Below are positions 26,826-37,000 of a DNA stretch of 64,000 nt, one piece after another. Source of the DNA: Immundisolibacter cernigliae (GTDB lineage Bacteria; Pseudomonadota; Gammaproteobacteria; Immundisolibacterales; Immundisolibacteraceae); NCBI RefSeq assembly GCF_001697225.1, contig NZ_CP014671.1:1302001-1366000 (forward strand), in the 5' to 3' direction. Under the pieces are notes generated by a model. It had not been told where the DNA came from and did not search any database. It saw only the letters and a program-made list of their open reading frames with translations. The position numbers and the translations under genes were made by a program. Each line of letters opens with the position of its first letter. The stretch's first letter is position 1.

Positions 26826-28558
26826 AGGTCCGGCCCCACGGTAATGTGCAGGCGCAGCGGCGAACCGGGTTCGGAAATGGCGCTGGCCAGGTCCAGGCGC
26901 ACGGCGCCGACCGGCGAGCGCCAGCGAAAACCCACGCCGACGCTACGCTCCAGATTCAGCCGCGTGCCGTTGAAGGCGTTGCCGGCGTCGAAGAACAGCG
27001 CACCGCCGAAGTTGCCGGCGAACATCCACTCGTACTCCACACTGGCCACCAGCAGGTGCCGGCCGCCAACCACGTCACCGCCGCTGTCGCGCGGCCCGAG
27101 CTTCTCGTAGTCGTAGCCGCGCACGCTCTGGTCGCCGCCGGCGAAAAAACGCAGCGAGGCCGGCAGCTCGCCGAAGCCGTCGACCCAGGTGGAGCCCAGA
27201 TCCAGCCGCCCCAGCAGGCGCTGATCGCGACCGATGCCCTGCACGTACTTGCCGGCCGCCCGCGCCTGCACGAAGGAAAGGTCCGACAGCAGGCCCGCCA
27301 GGGCGCCGCGCAGGCTCAGGTCCAGGCGCCAGCCGTGGCGCGGCCACAGCGGGTTGTCGCTGTGGCTGCCCTGCCAGCCGAGCGAGGGAATCAGCAGCGC
27401 GGTGGTGGCCTCGTCGCCACCGGTGTCGAAACGCTCGACCAGGTAATCCAGACCCACGCTGCGCCGCCCGATGCCCCAGCCGCGCGTCACCGCGGTCTGC
27501 AGGGTCAGGCTGTCGGAACGGGCGCTGGTGGTGTCCTCGCGGCGGGCGACGGCGCCGAAGCTCAGTTGCTCGGTGCGCGGATCGGCCAGCGGCATGCGGT
27601 AGTGGGTGCTCAGCTCGCTGTCGCGCGGCGACAGCAGCAGCGTGCTGTCCAGGCCATGGCCGCGCCGGTTCACGTAGCGGCGCTGTTGGCCGGCCCGCAG
27701 GCGCGGCCCGCTGTCGGTGGCAAAGCCGACGCCGGCGTTATAGGCACTGCGCGGGCGCGGCGTCAGGCTGACGACGACCGGCACGCTGTGCGCGGCGCGA
27801 TCGCGGCTGCCCGGCTGCACTTCCACGCCGCTGAAGTAGCCGCTGTCGGCGAGCGCGCTCTGGTAGTCCAGCAGGCGTGCCATTCGGTATGGCTCCCCCG
27901 GCTGCGGGGCGCCGTAGCGGCGCAGCAACGACTCGCGCACGACCGTTTCCTGCAGCGACACCTCGCCGAAGCGATAGCGGGCACCGCTGTCGAGCGTCAG
28001 CGTCACCTGCGCCGTGTAGGCGTCCAGATCCACCTGCACCTGGTGCGTGGTGAACGCCGCGTCCAGATAGCCGTGCTCGTGCAGGGTTTCCAGCAGCGTC
28101 CGCTTGCCGTCCTCGTAACGGGCGTGACGCAGGCGGTTGCCGACCTGCAGCGGAAACGCCGGCAAGGCCGCCTGCAGCGCGGCATTGCTGCCGGCCGGGC
28201 CGGTGACGGTCAAATCCAGGGTGGTCACCCGCAGCGGCTCGCCACGCTCGACCCGGTAGTGCGCCTGCCAGCCGTCCTTGCCCTCGCGCAGGCTGGATTC
28301 GACCGTCGCCCGGTAATAGCCGCTGGCCTCCAGGGCAGTGCGAATCTGCTGCGGGGCGGCGGTGTGGGCGCGGCGAATGCGCGCCGGCGACACCCGTTCG
28401 CGCCGTGCCTCGGCGCCGATGTCCAGCGTGGCCAGCACGCTTTCGGTCAGTGTCGGCGGCAGGCCATCGAGCGCCACCTGCACGGTGGCGGCGTGCGCGC
28501 CCGGCAGCAGGAGAAAGAGCAATAGACACAGGGCCAGCCGGCCCACGGCACGCCTCAT
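26822..28558 (-). CDS. tamA: Outer-membrane translocation and assembly module TamA
   Basis: A 578-aa Omp85 protein, close to E. coli TamA length. A signal peptide (ALCLLLFLLLPGAHA) is followed by three POTRA-like repeats (about residues 25-260) and a beta-barrel with family motifs TDSGPRLRAGQQRRYVNRRG, FFAGGDQSVRGYDYEKLGP (the VRGF/Y loop of the family) and GVGFRWRSPVGAVRLDLA at the end. It works with TamB in assembly of outer-membrane proteins. Its stop overlaps the tamB start as GTGA. The start overlaps the stop of a VOC gene remnant, so the duplication has landed directly upstream. Confidence 0.93.
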   Translation of the reverse strand: MRRAVGRLALCLLLFLLLPGAHAATVQVALDGLPPTLTESVLATLDIGAEARRERVSPARIRRAHTAAPQQIRTALEASGYYRATVESSLREGKDGWQAHYRVERGEPLRVTTLDLTVTGPAGSNAALQAALPAFPLQVGNRLRHARYEDGKRTLLETLHEHGYLDAAFTTHQVQVDLDAYTAQVTLTLDSGARYRFGEVSLQETVVRESLLRRYGAPQPGEPYRMARLLDYQSALADSGYFSGVEVQPGSRDRAAHSVPVVVSLTPRPRSAYNAGVGFATDSGPRLRAGQQRRYVNRRGHGLDSTLLLSPRDSELSTHYRMPLADPRTEQLSFGAVARREDTTSARSDSLTLQTAVTRGWGIGRRSVGLDYLVERFDTGGDEATTALLIPSLGWQGSHSDNPLWPRHGWRLDLSLRGALAGLLSDLSFVQARAAGKYVQGIGRDQRLLGRLDLGSTWVDGFGELPASLRFFAGGDQSVRGYDYEKLGPRDSGGDVVGGRHLLVASVEYEWMFAGNFGGALFFDAGNAFNGTRLNLERSVGVGFRWRSPVGAVRLDLASAISEPGSPLRLHITVGPDL

Positions 28559-28836
28559 GAAGTGGATATGCCGCTCCGTTCAGGCGGCCCTGCCGTGGCG
28601 TCGACCGCCATCAGGGGCGGGCGCTCGGTCAAATCGGTATGCGGCAAGGCTGCCGCTGACGCACCCGGCCGGCTCGCGGCGGCGCGATTCAGCAGCGGGT
28701 TGTCTGTCAGCGCCTTGGGGCCGAGCTCCAGACCCGGCGCCTCGACATGGAAGCGGCGGGCTTCTTCCAGGCGCCAGGTTCGGATGGCGCCGTGGCCCAG
28801 GGAATCGGGTGTCATGGGGGATTTCTTCTCAAGCAA
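28555..28836 (-). pseudogene. Truncated duplicate of the VOC gene
   Basis: The first 40 codons (TPDSLGHGAIRTWRLEEARRF, EAPGLELGPKAL) copy the start of the VOC protein encoded at 22604-23023, where the matching text is ESLDHCAIRTSRLEETRRF. After that, homology stops and the frame continues with unrelated proline-rich sequence to a stop overlapping the tamA start. The metal-binding C-terminal half is absent. The His of DHCAI is replaced (GHGAI is shifted), further supporting decay. Confidence 0.8.
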
Positions 28837-28886
28837 AGCCGCTGACCAGCCGAATACACCGTATCACCGGTCCAGGCCCGAATCAC
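28712..28886. repeat. Direct repeat copy 2 (flanks tamAB upstream)
   Basis: Second copy of 22921-23094, same orientation. It brings the VOC gene start and the leader text AATACACCGTATCACCGG to within 2 bp of the diguanylate cyclase start codon. The two copies bracket the tamB-tamA block, a layout that could arise by tandem duplication followed by loss, and that could permit deletion of tamAB by recombination. Confidence 0.85.
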
Positions 28887-28887
28887 G

Positions 28888-29976
28888 ATGCAGACAGCCT
28901 TGCCCGAAGCGGCGCTGGAAACCCTCGCAGCGGTGTTTCGCACCATGCCGCATTACCCCCTGCTGGCGGAATCGTCGTCCGCCGCGCTCTACGGCGACTA
29001 CGAGGCTTGGGCACTGCATCTGCTGACCGGCAGCCCGCCGCCCGGCCTGACGCCGGCGCCGGCATCGCACCGGCAGTGGGGTCAGGCGCAGCTTTTCTTC
29101 CGTGAACATCGGGTCGCCGAGCAGGTGCGGGTGCGTCATCGCGAACGTGAATACAGCGCTCTGGCACAGGATCTGCTGGGTGCCTTGCGCGATGCCAGTG
29201 CCGCCTCGGGCGAGCTGGAGGGGACGCTCGAAGCCGGCCTGCAGCGTGTTCAGGCGCTGCTGGCCAGCAGCGACGTGGACCGGCTGCGGGCCGAATTTGC
29301 GTGCCTGGCGGGCCAGTTGCGCGAGGCGCTGGCCAGCCAGCGGGCCACGCTGGAGCACCAGATCGGCGACCTGCGCGAGCGCCTGCAGGCCGCCGAACAG
29401 GCCAGGGCCGAGTCGGAAGGCCGCGCGCGTGAACTGGGAAGCACGGTGGCCGACTTGCGTCAGGCGCTCGACGATGCCCGCCAGCGGATGCAGATCGACC
29501 CGCTGACCCGGCTCTACAATCGCGGCGCCTTCGACGCCGCCCTGCGCCGCTACGTCGAGCTCAGTCAGGCCAGTGGGCAGACGCTGGCGCTGGTGGTGTT
29601 GGACCTGGATCACTTCAAGGCGGTCAATGACCGTTATGGCCATCCGGCCGGGGACGCGGCGCTGACGGCGTTCGCGGACCTGCTCAGTCGCTCGTTCCTG
29701 CGCGCCGATGATTTCGTCGCCCGCTGCGGCGGGGAGGAGTTCGCGGTGCTGCTGTTCGTGGCCGACGCCGCGCAGGTGGTGCGCCTGGTCGAGGCGCTGT
29801 TCGAGCGGCTGCGCGGCCTGCGCCTGCCGATGCTGGGGGACGGCGTGCTCACCTGCTCGTGCGGCTACGCCCTGCTGGGGCCGGATGACGATGGCGAGGC
29901 GCTGGCACACCGCGCCGACCGGGCGCTGTATCAGGCCAAACGCGACGGGCGCGACCGGCTGCGGGCCGCGGAATGA
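28888..29976 (+). CDS. Diguanylate cyclase (GGDEF) with N-terminal coiled coil
   Basis: A 362-aa soluble protein. Residues 1-75 are an uncharacterised helical region. Residues about 75-205 are rich in heptad-like Glu, Arg, Leu and Ala (EHQIGDLRERLQAAEQARAE), a likely coiled coil. Residues 205-362 form the GGDEF domain: DPLTRLYNRGAFD, VLDLDHFKAVNDRYGH, active site CGGEEF, and RADD exactly five residues before it, matching the RxxD inhibitory site. It should make c-di-GMP from GTP and be feedback-inhibited. The leader is duplicated DNA, so its promoter may be borrowed. The downstream hydratase is convergent. Confidence 0.9.
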   Translation: MQTALPEAALETLAAVFRTMPHYPLLAESSSAALYGDYEAWALHLLTGSPPPGLTPAPASHRQWGQAQLFFREHRVAEQVRVRHREREYSALAQDLLGALRDASAASGELEGTLEAGLQRVQALLASSDVDRLRAEFACLAGQLREALASQRATLEHQIGDLRERLQAAEQARAESEGRARELGSTVADLRQALDDARQRMQIDPLTRLYNRGAFDAALRRYVELSQASGQTLALVVLDLDHFKAVNDRYGHPAGDAALTAFADLLSRSFLRADDFVARCGGEEFAVLLFVADAAQVVRLVEALFERLRGLRLPMLGDGVLTCSCGYALLGPDDDGEALAHRADRALYQAKRDGRDRLRAAE

Positions 29977-30007
29977 CCATCCGGCAACGGCTGGTTCCGG
30001 CGCGTGT

Positions 30008-30799
30008 TCAGGCCGGCCGCGAACAGTGGTGCAGCAGCACACTGCCGAGTCCGGCGCCAAACTCGGCGCAGGCGGTCTGCCCGGGAAGCAGGGCGTAGGC
30101 GCGCGTCAGGCCGCCGGTCAGGACGATCTCGCCGGCCCGCAAACCCTCGCCCCAGGTCGATAAATGCCGGGCCAGCCAGGCCACCGCGGCCAGCGGCGAG
30201 CCCAGCGTACTGGCGCCCAGGCCCTGATCCATGACAACCCCGTCGATGCTCAGCAGCACCCCGACCAGCCGCAGGTCGCCCACGTCAGAAAGCGCCCGTG
30301 GCGCGCCCAGCAGGTAACGCGCGGCCGAACTGTTATCGGCGATGTTGTCGACCGATTTGAACCGGTAGTCGCGGTAGCGGCTGTCGACGACCTCGATGGC
30401 CGGCAGCACGGCGGCGGTCGCGGCCGCCACCTGTTCCGGCGTGAGCTGCGCGCCGTGCAGATCCCGTCCGAGCAGGATGGCGATTTCCGGCTCCACGCGC
30501 GGCTGGATCAGCGCCCCTGCCGCCAGCCGCGGTTCGGGCAGGCGCATGTCCGCCAGCAGCACGCCGCTGTTGGGATGATCCACGCCCATCTGCTGGCGCA
30601 TGGCGGCGCTGGTGAAACCGAGTTTGTAGCCGGCGCGCGGGCCGCCCTGCAGGCGCAGCAGCTCGGCCTGGATGGCGTAGGCATCGGCCTCGGTCAGGCC
30701 CGGGTAAGCGTCGCTGAGCGGCGCTGCAGCCTGGGTCCGGGTGGCAGCCTGCTGTAAACGGGCGGCGAGCGTGGCAACCGTGTCGCTGGCAAGCGTCAT
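30008..30799 (-). CDS. 2-keto-4-pentenoate hydratase-like protein
   Basis: A 263-aa protein of the MhpD/FAH superfamily: YKLGFTSAAMRQQMGVDHPNSG, VEPEIAILLGRDL (metal-binding E-x-E), IEVVDSRYRDYRFKSVDNIADNSSAA and GEIVLTGGLTRAYAL. This group hydrates 2-hydroxypenta-2,4-dienoate in meta-cleavage of aromatics. The start MTLASDTVA has GGGGG just upstream. It stands alone, with no meta-cleavage neighbours in the window. Relatives acting as decarboxylases (DmpH-like) share these motifs, so activity is not certain. Confidence 0.85.
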   Translation of the reverse strand: MTLASDTVATLAARLQQAATRTQAAAPLSDAYPGLTEADAYAIQAELLRLQGGPRAGYKLGFTSAAMRQQMGVDHPNSGVLLADMRLPEPRLAAGALIQPRVEPEIAILLGRDLHGAQLTPEQVAAATAAVLPAIEVVDSRYRDYRFKSVDNIADNSSAARYLLGAPRALSDVGDLRLVGVLLSIDGVVMDQGLGASTLGSPLAAVAWLARHLSTWGEGLRAGEIVLTGGLTRAYALLPGQTACAEFGAGLGSVLLHHCSRPA

Positions 30800-30974
30800 G
30801 ACATTCCCCCGGGGTTCGGTTTGCTGGCAGGGAACAGGATAAACGCCACCCGCCGGCGCATCGCGAGCTTGGCAATTCGGGATCACGGACGCCTGACCGC
30901 GCCTGGTCGGCGCGGGGCGCGCAGGTGCCGCGGCGCTGGACACGCGCCGGCACTTGCGGCATACAGGGTGCGTC

Positions 30975-31325
30975 ATGCGCCACCTGCAACGCTTCCTGCT
31001 GTGTCTGCTGTGCGCCGCGCTGCCCTTGCGGGGTGGCGCGCAGATGCTCGACGTTCCGGCGCCATGCCCGATGTCGCAGGCGATGGCGCCGGCCACCGAT
31101 ACCGCCAGCGTGGATGCCTGCTGTGAACATGGCGACCTGGCCGGCGGGACCGGCACCGCGTGCGAGACCGGGCAGGGCTGCCATTGCGGTGGGCCCGGCA
31201 TGGCGGTGGTGGCCTTCGCTGCCGCCGTGCAGGGCCCGCGGCCCGCGCTGCAGCCGCTGTCCGCGCGCTTGCTGGTGGCTGCCTGCCATCCCTCCGCCGT
31301 CTGGCGACCCCCGACTCTGATCTGA
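30975..31325 (+). CDS. Small Cys-rich secreted protein upstream of metal efflux genes
   Basis: A 116-aa protein with a signal peptide (LQRFLLCLLCAALPLRGGAQ) and a short mature part with Cys, His and Met clusters (PCPMSQAMAP, DACCEHGD, ACETGQGCHCGGPGM). The architecture recalls DUF2946/CopL-like leader proteins encoded ahead of copper genes. That similarity is by layout, not by an alignment. It is followed 124 bp later by the cusCBA-like operon. A role in metal sensing or buffering in the periplasm is a guess. The ATG at 30975 is preferred; a TTG seven codons earlier is in frame. Confidence 0.6.
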   Translation: MRHLQRFLLCLLCAALPLRGGAQMLDVPAPCPMSQAMAPATDTASVDACCEHGDLAGGTGTACETGQGCHCGGPGMAVVAFAAAVQGPRPALQPLSARLLVAACHPSAVWRPPTLI

Positions 31326-31449
31326 CTTCCTGACGACTTCGCGTGTCGCCGCTGCCCGTGCAGCGGCCATCGTGCGGTCGGTGGGCGCGCTTGAGGCGTG
31401 CGCACCGCTCGCCCGAATCGACCGGATTCGATTCGATTGGAGTTGGAGC

Positions 31450-32724
31450 ATGTCGTTGCCTATTTCACCTGCCGGCCGGTTCGGCCGCGGGGCGGCGCTT
31501 GCGCTCATGGCCGGGTTCGCCGGCCTGGCGGGCGCCGAGCCTTTGTCATTCCTGCGCGCGCTGGACCTGGCCGTTGGCGAAACACCGGCGCTGCGCGCCG
31601 ATGCGGCGCAGCTGGACGCCGCCCGCCACGCAGTGTTGCCGGCCGGGCAGTTGCCCGATCCGAAGCTTGCCCTGGGTCTGGACAACCTGCCGATAAATGG
31701 TCCTGACCGGTACCGGGTCAGCGACGATTTCATGACCATGCGCCGGGTCGGGTTGAGGCAGGAGTTCCCCAACCGGGCCAAGCGCCAGGCGCGCGTGGCG
31801 GTGGCCGAGGGCGAGGTGGCAGTTGCCGCAGCGCAGACCGCGATCACCCGCCAGCAGGTGCAGCAGGAAACGGCCCTGGCGTGGATCGCCCGTCATACGG
31901 TGGAGCAGCAACTCACGCGAATCGACGCCCTGCGCGCGGAAAACCGGCTGTTCGATGCCGCCGTGCGGGCACGCCTTTCCGGTGGCGGTGGCGCGGCGGC
32001 GGACAGCGTGGCGCCACGCCAGGAAGCGGCCGCGATCGACAACCTCCAGGATCGACTCGAGGCCCGCCGCGCGCAGGCCATCGCCCAGCTCGCGCGCTGG
32101 ATTGGTGATGCGGCGCGTGAGTCCCTTGCGGGCACCGTGCCCGACTGGCCGATCGACCGGGACGCCCTGCTGCATCGCCTGCATGCGCATCCGGATGTGG
32201 CCTTGCTGGGCGCTCGTGAGACCGTGGTCCAGGCGGCCATCGCACAGGCACAGGCGGCCAAAAAGTCCGACTGGGCGCTGGCCCTGGCCTATCAGCAGCG
32301 TGGCCCGCAGTTCAGTGACATGGCAATGGTGGAGGTCAGTTTCGACCTGCCGCTGTTCACGGCGCGCCGTCAGGATCCGACCATCGCCGCCCGCCGCGCG
32401 CAGCGCGATGCGCTCGATGCCCAGCGCGAGGCCACGCTGCGCGAACACGCCGCGGAGCTGGATGCTGATCTGGCCGAGTACCGTCGGCTGGACAAGGCGC
32501 TCGCGCGCCAGAACCGGGTGTTGCTGCCCCTGGCGGCGGAAAAGATTGCGTTGGCCAGCGCTGCCTGGCGCGGTGGGCGGGGCAGCCTCGCCGACCTTGT
32601 CGCCGCCCGCCGCGAGCGCATCGCCGCAGAACTTGAGGTCATAGCCCTGGAAGGCAAGCGCCAACAGGTGGCCGCACGGCTGCATTACGCCTACACCGAC
32701 ACCGTGCCCGGGGAGCTGCCATGA
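31450..32724 (+). CDS. cusC: Outer-membrane efflux protein, TolC/CusC family
   Basis: A 424-aa protein: signal peptide (RGAALALMAGFAGLAGA), then two repeats of the TolC fold with long helices (RQARVAVAEGEVAVAAAQTAITRQQVQQ and LREHAAELDADLAEYRRLDKAL). There is no lipobox after the signal. It is the outer-membrane duct of a tripartite heavy-metal efflux pump. The stop overlaps the adaptor gene's start (ATGA). Family-level identity is secure; metal choice (Cu/Ag rather than Co/Zn/Cd) is inferred from the CusB/CusA partners and copper genes downstream. Confidence 0.87.
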   Translation: MSLPISPAGRFGRGAALALMAGFAGLAGAEPLSFLRALDLAVGETPALRADAAQLDAARHAVLPAGQLPDPKLALGLDNLPINGPDRYRVSDDFMTMRRVGLRQEFPNRAKRQARVAVAEGEVAVAAAQTAITRQQVQQETALAWIARHTVEQQLTRIDALRAENRLFDAAVRARLSGGGGAAADSVAPRQEAAAIDNLQDRLEARRAQAIAQLARWIGDAARESLAGTVPDWPIDRDALLHRLHAHPDVALLGARETVVQAAIAQAQAAKKSDWALALAYQQRGPQFSDMAMVEVSFDLPLFTARRQDPTIAARRAQRDALDAQREATLREHAAELDADLAEYRRLDKALARQNRVLLPLAAEKIALASAAWRGGRGSLADLVAARRERIAAELEVIALEGKRQQVAARLHYAYTDTVPGELP

Positions 32725-34028
32725 AATCGCCACGAACCGTTTTGCTGGTGCTCGCGGTGGCGGTCGCCGGCGTCACCGGCGGTGTGCTGGCGGGCCGCTG
32801 GTCGGCGTCGCGCACGGCCGAGCCCGCGGTCGTTGCCGTCCCGGCAGGCAGTGCGGCAGGCACGGAACGCAAGGTGCTGTACTGGTACGACCCCATGTAC
32901 CCGCAGCAGCGTTTCGATCAACCGGGCAAGTCGCCCTTCATGGACATGCAGCTGGTGCCGCGCTACGCCGACGAGGCGACCGACCAGTCCGACAAGCAAG
33001 CCGGCGTGAAGATCGATCCGGCCATCGTTCAGAACCTGGGCATGCGGCTGGCCATGGTGCAGCGCGTGCCTGTGAGTACGCGCGTCGAGGCCAGTGGCAT
33101 CGTCGGTTTGAACGAGCGCGCGGTGGCGGTGCTGCAAAGCCGCGCCACAGGCTTCGTCGAGCGCGTGTGGCCACTGGCGCCGGGCGATGTGGTCGCGGCC
33201 GGGCAGCCGCTGGCCCGGCTGCGGGTGCCCGAATGGACGGCGGCGCAGCACGAATTCATCGCCGTGCGCGGCGCGGATGATGCCGCCCTGGCGGCGGCGG
33301 CGCGCGAGCGGCTGCTGTCGCTTGGCATGACGCTGACCGAAGTTCGCGCACTGGAGCGAGGTGGTGTCGTACAGGCGCGCCATACGGTGCGGGCGCCCAT
33401 CGGCGGGGTGCTGGACACGCTGGACGTGCGCGCCGGCATGACCGTGACCGGTGGCCAGACGCTGGCGCGCATCAACGGGCTCGATCCGGTGTGGCTGGAA
33501 GTGGCGGTGCCGGAGGCGCAGGCGGGGCAGGTGACGGTCGGCGCCCGCGCGGAGGCCCAGCTCGCCGCCGCGCAGGGACAGACGGTTGTCGGGCGGGTGA
33601 CCGCGCTGCTGCCGACCCTGAACGACGCCACGCGCAGCCTGCGGGTGCGGGTCGAGCTGCCCAACGCGGATGGCAGGCTGCGGCCCGGCCAGTCGGCGCA
33701 GGTGCAGCTGGTCGGCGACGGCGCGGACACGGCGCTCGCGGTGCCGACCGAGGCGGTGATCCGCACTGGTCGGCGGGCGCTGGTGATGGTAGCGAGCGAC
33801 GGCGGACGTTACCGGCCGCAGGAAGTCACCCTTGGCCCGGAGCTGGGCGACAAAACGGTGATCCGCGCCGGCCTGGACGAGGGCCAGCAAGTCGTTGCCA
33901 GCGGCCAGTTCCTGGTCGATTCGGAAGCCAGCCTGCTCGGCATCGGCGTTGGCCCGGCTGCGGACCGGCCAGTGGCTGCGCCACACAGCGGGCATGTTCA
34001 GGGGGATGGGGCGGGGGCCGCGCCGTGA
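32721..34028 (+). CDS. cusB: Periplasmic adaptor of heavy-metal RND pump (CusB-like)
   Basis: A 435-aa membrane-fusion protein. An N-terminal anchor ([19 protein letters not shown]) precedes a heavy-metal-binding domain ([24 protein letters not shown]), which in CusB-type proteins delivers Cu(I)/Ag(I) to the pump. The lipoyl/hairpin and barrel domains follow ([35 protein letters not shown]). It couples CusC to CusA. It overlaps both neighbours: ATGA with cusC, GTGA with cusA. The C-terminal tail has a His (PHSGHVQG) of unknown value. Confidence 0.91.
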   Translation: MKSPRTVLLVLAVAVAGVTGGVLAGRWSASRTAEPAVVAVPAGSAAGTERKVLYWYDPMYPQQRFDQPGKSPFMDMQLVPRYADEATDQSDKQAGVKIDPAIVQNLGMRLAMVQRVPVSTRVEASGIVGLNERAVAVLQSRATGFVERVWPLAPGDVVAAGQPLARLRVPEWTAAQHEFIAVRGADDAALAAAARERLLSLGMTLTEVRALERGGVVQARHTVRAPIGGVLDTLDVRAGMTVTGGQTLARINGLDPVWLEVAVPEAQAGQVTVGARAEAQLAAAQGQTVVGRVTALLPTLNDATRSLRVRVELPNADGRLRPGQSAQVQLVGDGADTALAVPTEAVIRTGRRALVMVASDGGRYRPQEVTLGPELGDKTVIRAGLDEGQQVVASGQFLVDSEASLLGIGVGPAADRPVAAPHSGHVQGDGAGAAP

Positions 34029-37000
34029 TCGCCCGCGTCATCCGCTGGTCCGTGGCCAACCGCTTTCTGGTTTTGCTGGCGACGCTGCTGGTCACCGCCT
34101 GGGGCATCTGGGCCCTGCGCAGCACGCCCATCGACGCCCTGCCGGACCTGTCCGACGTGCAGGTCATCGTGCGCACCGCGTATCCCGGCCAGGCGCCGCG
34201 GGTGGTGGAGGATCAGGTCACCTATCCGCTGACCACCACCCTGCTGTCGGTGCCGGGGGCGAAGACGGTGCGCGGTTTCTCGTTCTTTGGCGACAGCTAC
34301 GTCTACGTGCTGTTCGAGGACGGCACTGATCTTTACTGGGCGCGCTCGCGGGTGCTGGAGTACCTGAGCCAGGTGCAGTCGCGCCTGCCGCCGGGTGCCC
34401 GACCGGCGCTGGGGCCGGATGCCACCGGCGTCGGCTGGATTTACCAGTACGCGCTGGTCGACAAAAGTGGCCGGCACGACCTGTCGCAACTGCGCGCCCT
34501 GCAGGACTGGTTCCTGCGCTTCGAGCTGAAAACCCTGCCCAACGTGGCCGAGGTGGCGAGCATAGGCGGTATGGTCAGGCAGTACCAGATCGTGCCCGAT
34601 CCGGTGAAGCTGGCGGCGCTGGGCATCACTCACCAGGCGCTGCGCGCCGCCATCGAGGGCGCCAACCAGGAGACCGGCGGCGCCGTGCTGACGCTGGGCG
34701 AGGCTGAATTCATGGTGCGCGCCAGCGGCTACCTGAAGACGCTGGAGGATTTTCGCGCCATCCCGCTGCAGCTCGTCGGCGGCGTGCCGGTCACCCTGGG
34801 CGACGTGGCGCAGGTTCAGCTCGGCCCGGAAATGCGCCGCGGCGTGGCGGAACTCGACGGCGAGGGCGAAGTCGTCGGCGGCGTGGTGATTCTGCGTTCC
34901 GGCAAGGACGTGCGCAGCACGCTGACCGCCGTACACAAAAAGATCGATGAACTGCGCACCGGCCTGCCGCCGGGCATCCAGATCGTCACCACCTACGACC
35001 GCAGCGGTCTGATCGATCGCGCGGTGGACAACCTCAGCCGCAAGCTGGTGGAGGAATTCATCGTCGTCGCGCTGGTGTGCGGCGTGTTCCTGTGGCATCT
35101 GCGCTCGGCCGGCGTGGCCATCGTGGCGCTGCCGCTGGGCGTGCTGATCGCCTTCGGCGTCATGCGCCAGCAGGGCCTGAGCGCCAACATCATGTCCCTG
35201 GGCGGCATCGCGATTGCCATCGGCGCCATGGTCGATGCCGCCATCGTGATGATCGAGAACGCGCACAAGAAGATCGAGGCCTGGCAGCACGCGCATCCGC
35301 GGCAGACACTGGCTGGCGAGGCGCGCTGGCAGGTGATGACCGAGGCCGCTGCCGAGGTCGGCCCGGCGCTGTTTTTCTCGCTGCTGATCATCACCGTGTC
35401 GTTTCTGCCGGTGTTCCTGCTGCAGGCGCAGGAGGGCCGGCTGTTCGGGCCGCTGGCCTTCACTAAAACCTTCGCCATGGCCGCCGCGGCCGGGCTGTCG
35501 GTAACGCTGGTGCCGGTGCTGATGGGCTACTGGATTCGCGGCCGGCTGCCGGACGAGACCCGCAATCCCCTGAACCGTGTGCTGATCAGGCTCTATCGGC
35601 CGCTGCTCGAAGCCGTTCTGGCCTGGCCGAAGCTCACGCTGGCGGTGGCCGGTTTGATCTTTCTGACCACGCTGTGGCCGCTGGCCCGTCTGGGCGGCGA
35701 ATTCCTGCCGCCGCTGGACGAGGGCGACCTGCTGTACATGCCAAGCGCCCTGCCGGGGCTGTCGGCGCAGAAGGCGAGTGAGCTTTTGCAGCAGACCGAC
35801 CGCCTGATCAAAACCGTGCCGGAGGTGGCGCGCGTTTTCGGCAAGGCCGGCCGCGCCGATACCGCCACCGACCCGGCGCCGCTGGAGATGTTCGAGACCA
35901 CCGTACAGTTCAAGCCGCGCGATCAGTGGCGGCCCGGCATGACGCCGGAAACATTGCAGGCCGAGCTGGACCGCGTGGTGCGGGTGCCGGGCCTGGCCAA
36001 TATCTGGATCCCGCCCATCCGCAACCGTCTGGACATGCTGGCCACCGGCATCAAGAGCCCGATCGGGGTCAAGATCGCCGGCAACGACCTGGCCGCCATC
36101 GACCGGGTGGCGCAGCAGGTCGAGCGCGTCGCCAAGACGGTGCCGGGCGTGAGCTCTGCGCTGGCCGAGCGCCTCACCGGCGGGCGCTATGTGGATATCG
36201 ACATCGACCGTGCCGCCGCTGCCCGCTACGGCCTGAACATCGCCGATGTGCAGTCGGTGGTGGCCGGCCTGATCGGCGGCGAGACCATCGGCGAGGTCGT
36301 CGACGGCCGCGCGCGCTACCCGATCAACCTGCGCTACCCGCGCGCGTGGCGGGGCACCGTGCAGGGCCTGCAAGAACTGCCCTTCGTCACGCCGGCCGGC
36401 AGCCAGATCACCCTGGGCATGGTCGCCCGCATCGACATCGGCGATGGGCCGGCCATGCTCAGGAGCGAGAACGCGCGTCCCGGCGGCTGGGTCTACATCG
36501 ATGCCCATGGCCGCGACCTGGCCGCGGTGGTCGGCGATCTGCGGCGCGCCATCGGGCGGCAGGTGCGGCTCGAACCGGGCATGAGCCTGGCCTATTCGGG
36601 GCAGTTCGAGTTCCTGGAACGCGCCAACGCCCGCCTCAGGCTGCTGGTGCCGGCGACATTGCTGGTCATCTTCGTGCTGCTGTACCTGAGCTTTGGCCGT
36701 TTCGGCGAGGCGCTGCTGATCATGGCCACGCTGCCGTTCGCACTCACCGGTGGCGTGTGGTTTCTGTACCTGCTCGGCTACAACCTGTCGGTGGCCACCG
36801 GCGTCGGCTTCATCGCGCTGGCCGGGGTCGCGGCCGAGTTTGGCGTGATCATGCTGCTTTACTTGAAAAACGCCTGGGGCGAGCGCCTGCAGCGGGGCCA
36901 ATCGAGCGAAGCGGACCTGTGTGATGCCATCCGCGAGGGCGCCGTGCTGCGCGTGCGGCCCAAGGCCATGACTGTGGCGGTGATCGTCGCCGGCCTGCTG

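Noticed and set aside
28555-28711. Functional gene for a 93-aa VOC-like protein
   Set aside because: Only the first 40 codons match the VOC protein; the rest is unrelated and the metal-binding half is missing.
33998-36901. Open frame of about 967 codons on the minus strand
   Set aside because: Antisense of cusA in GC-rich DNA; composition is His/Gln/Arg-rich and no motif is visible.
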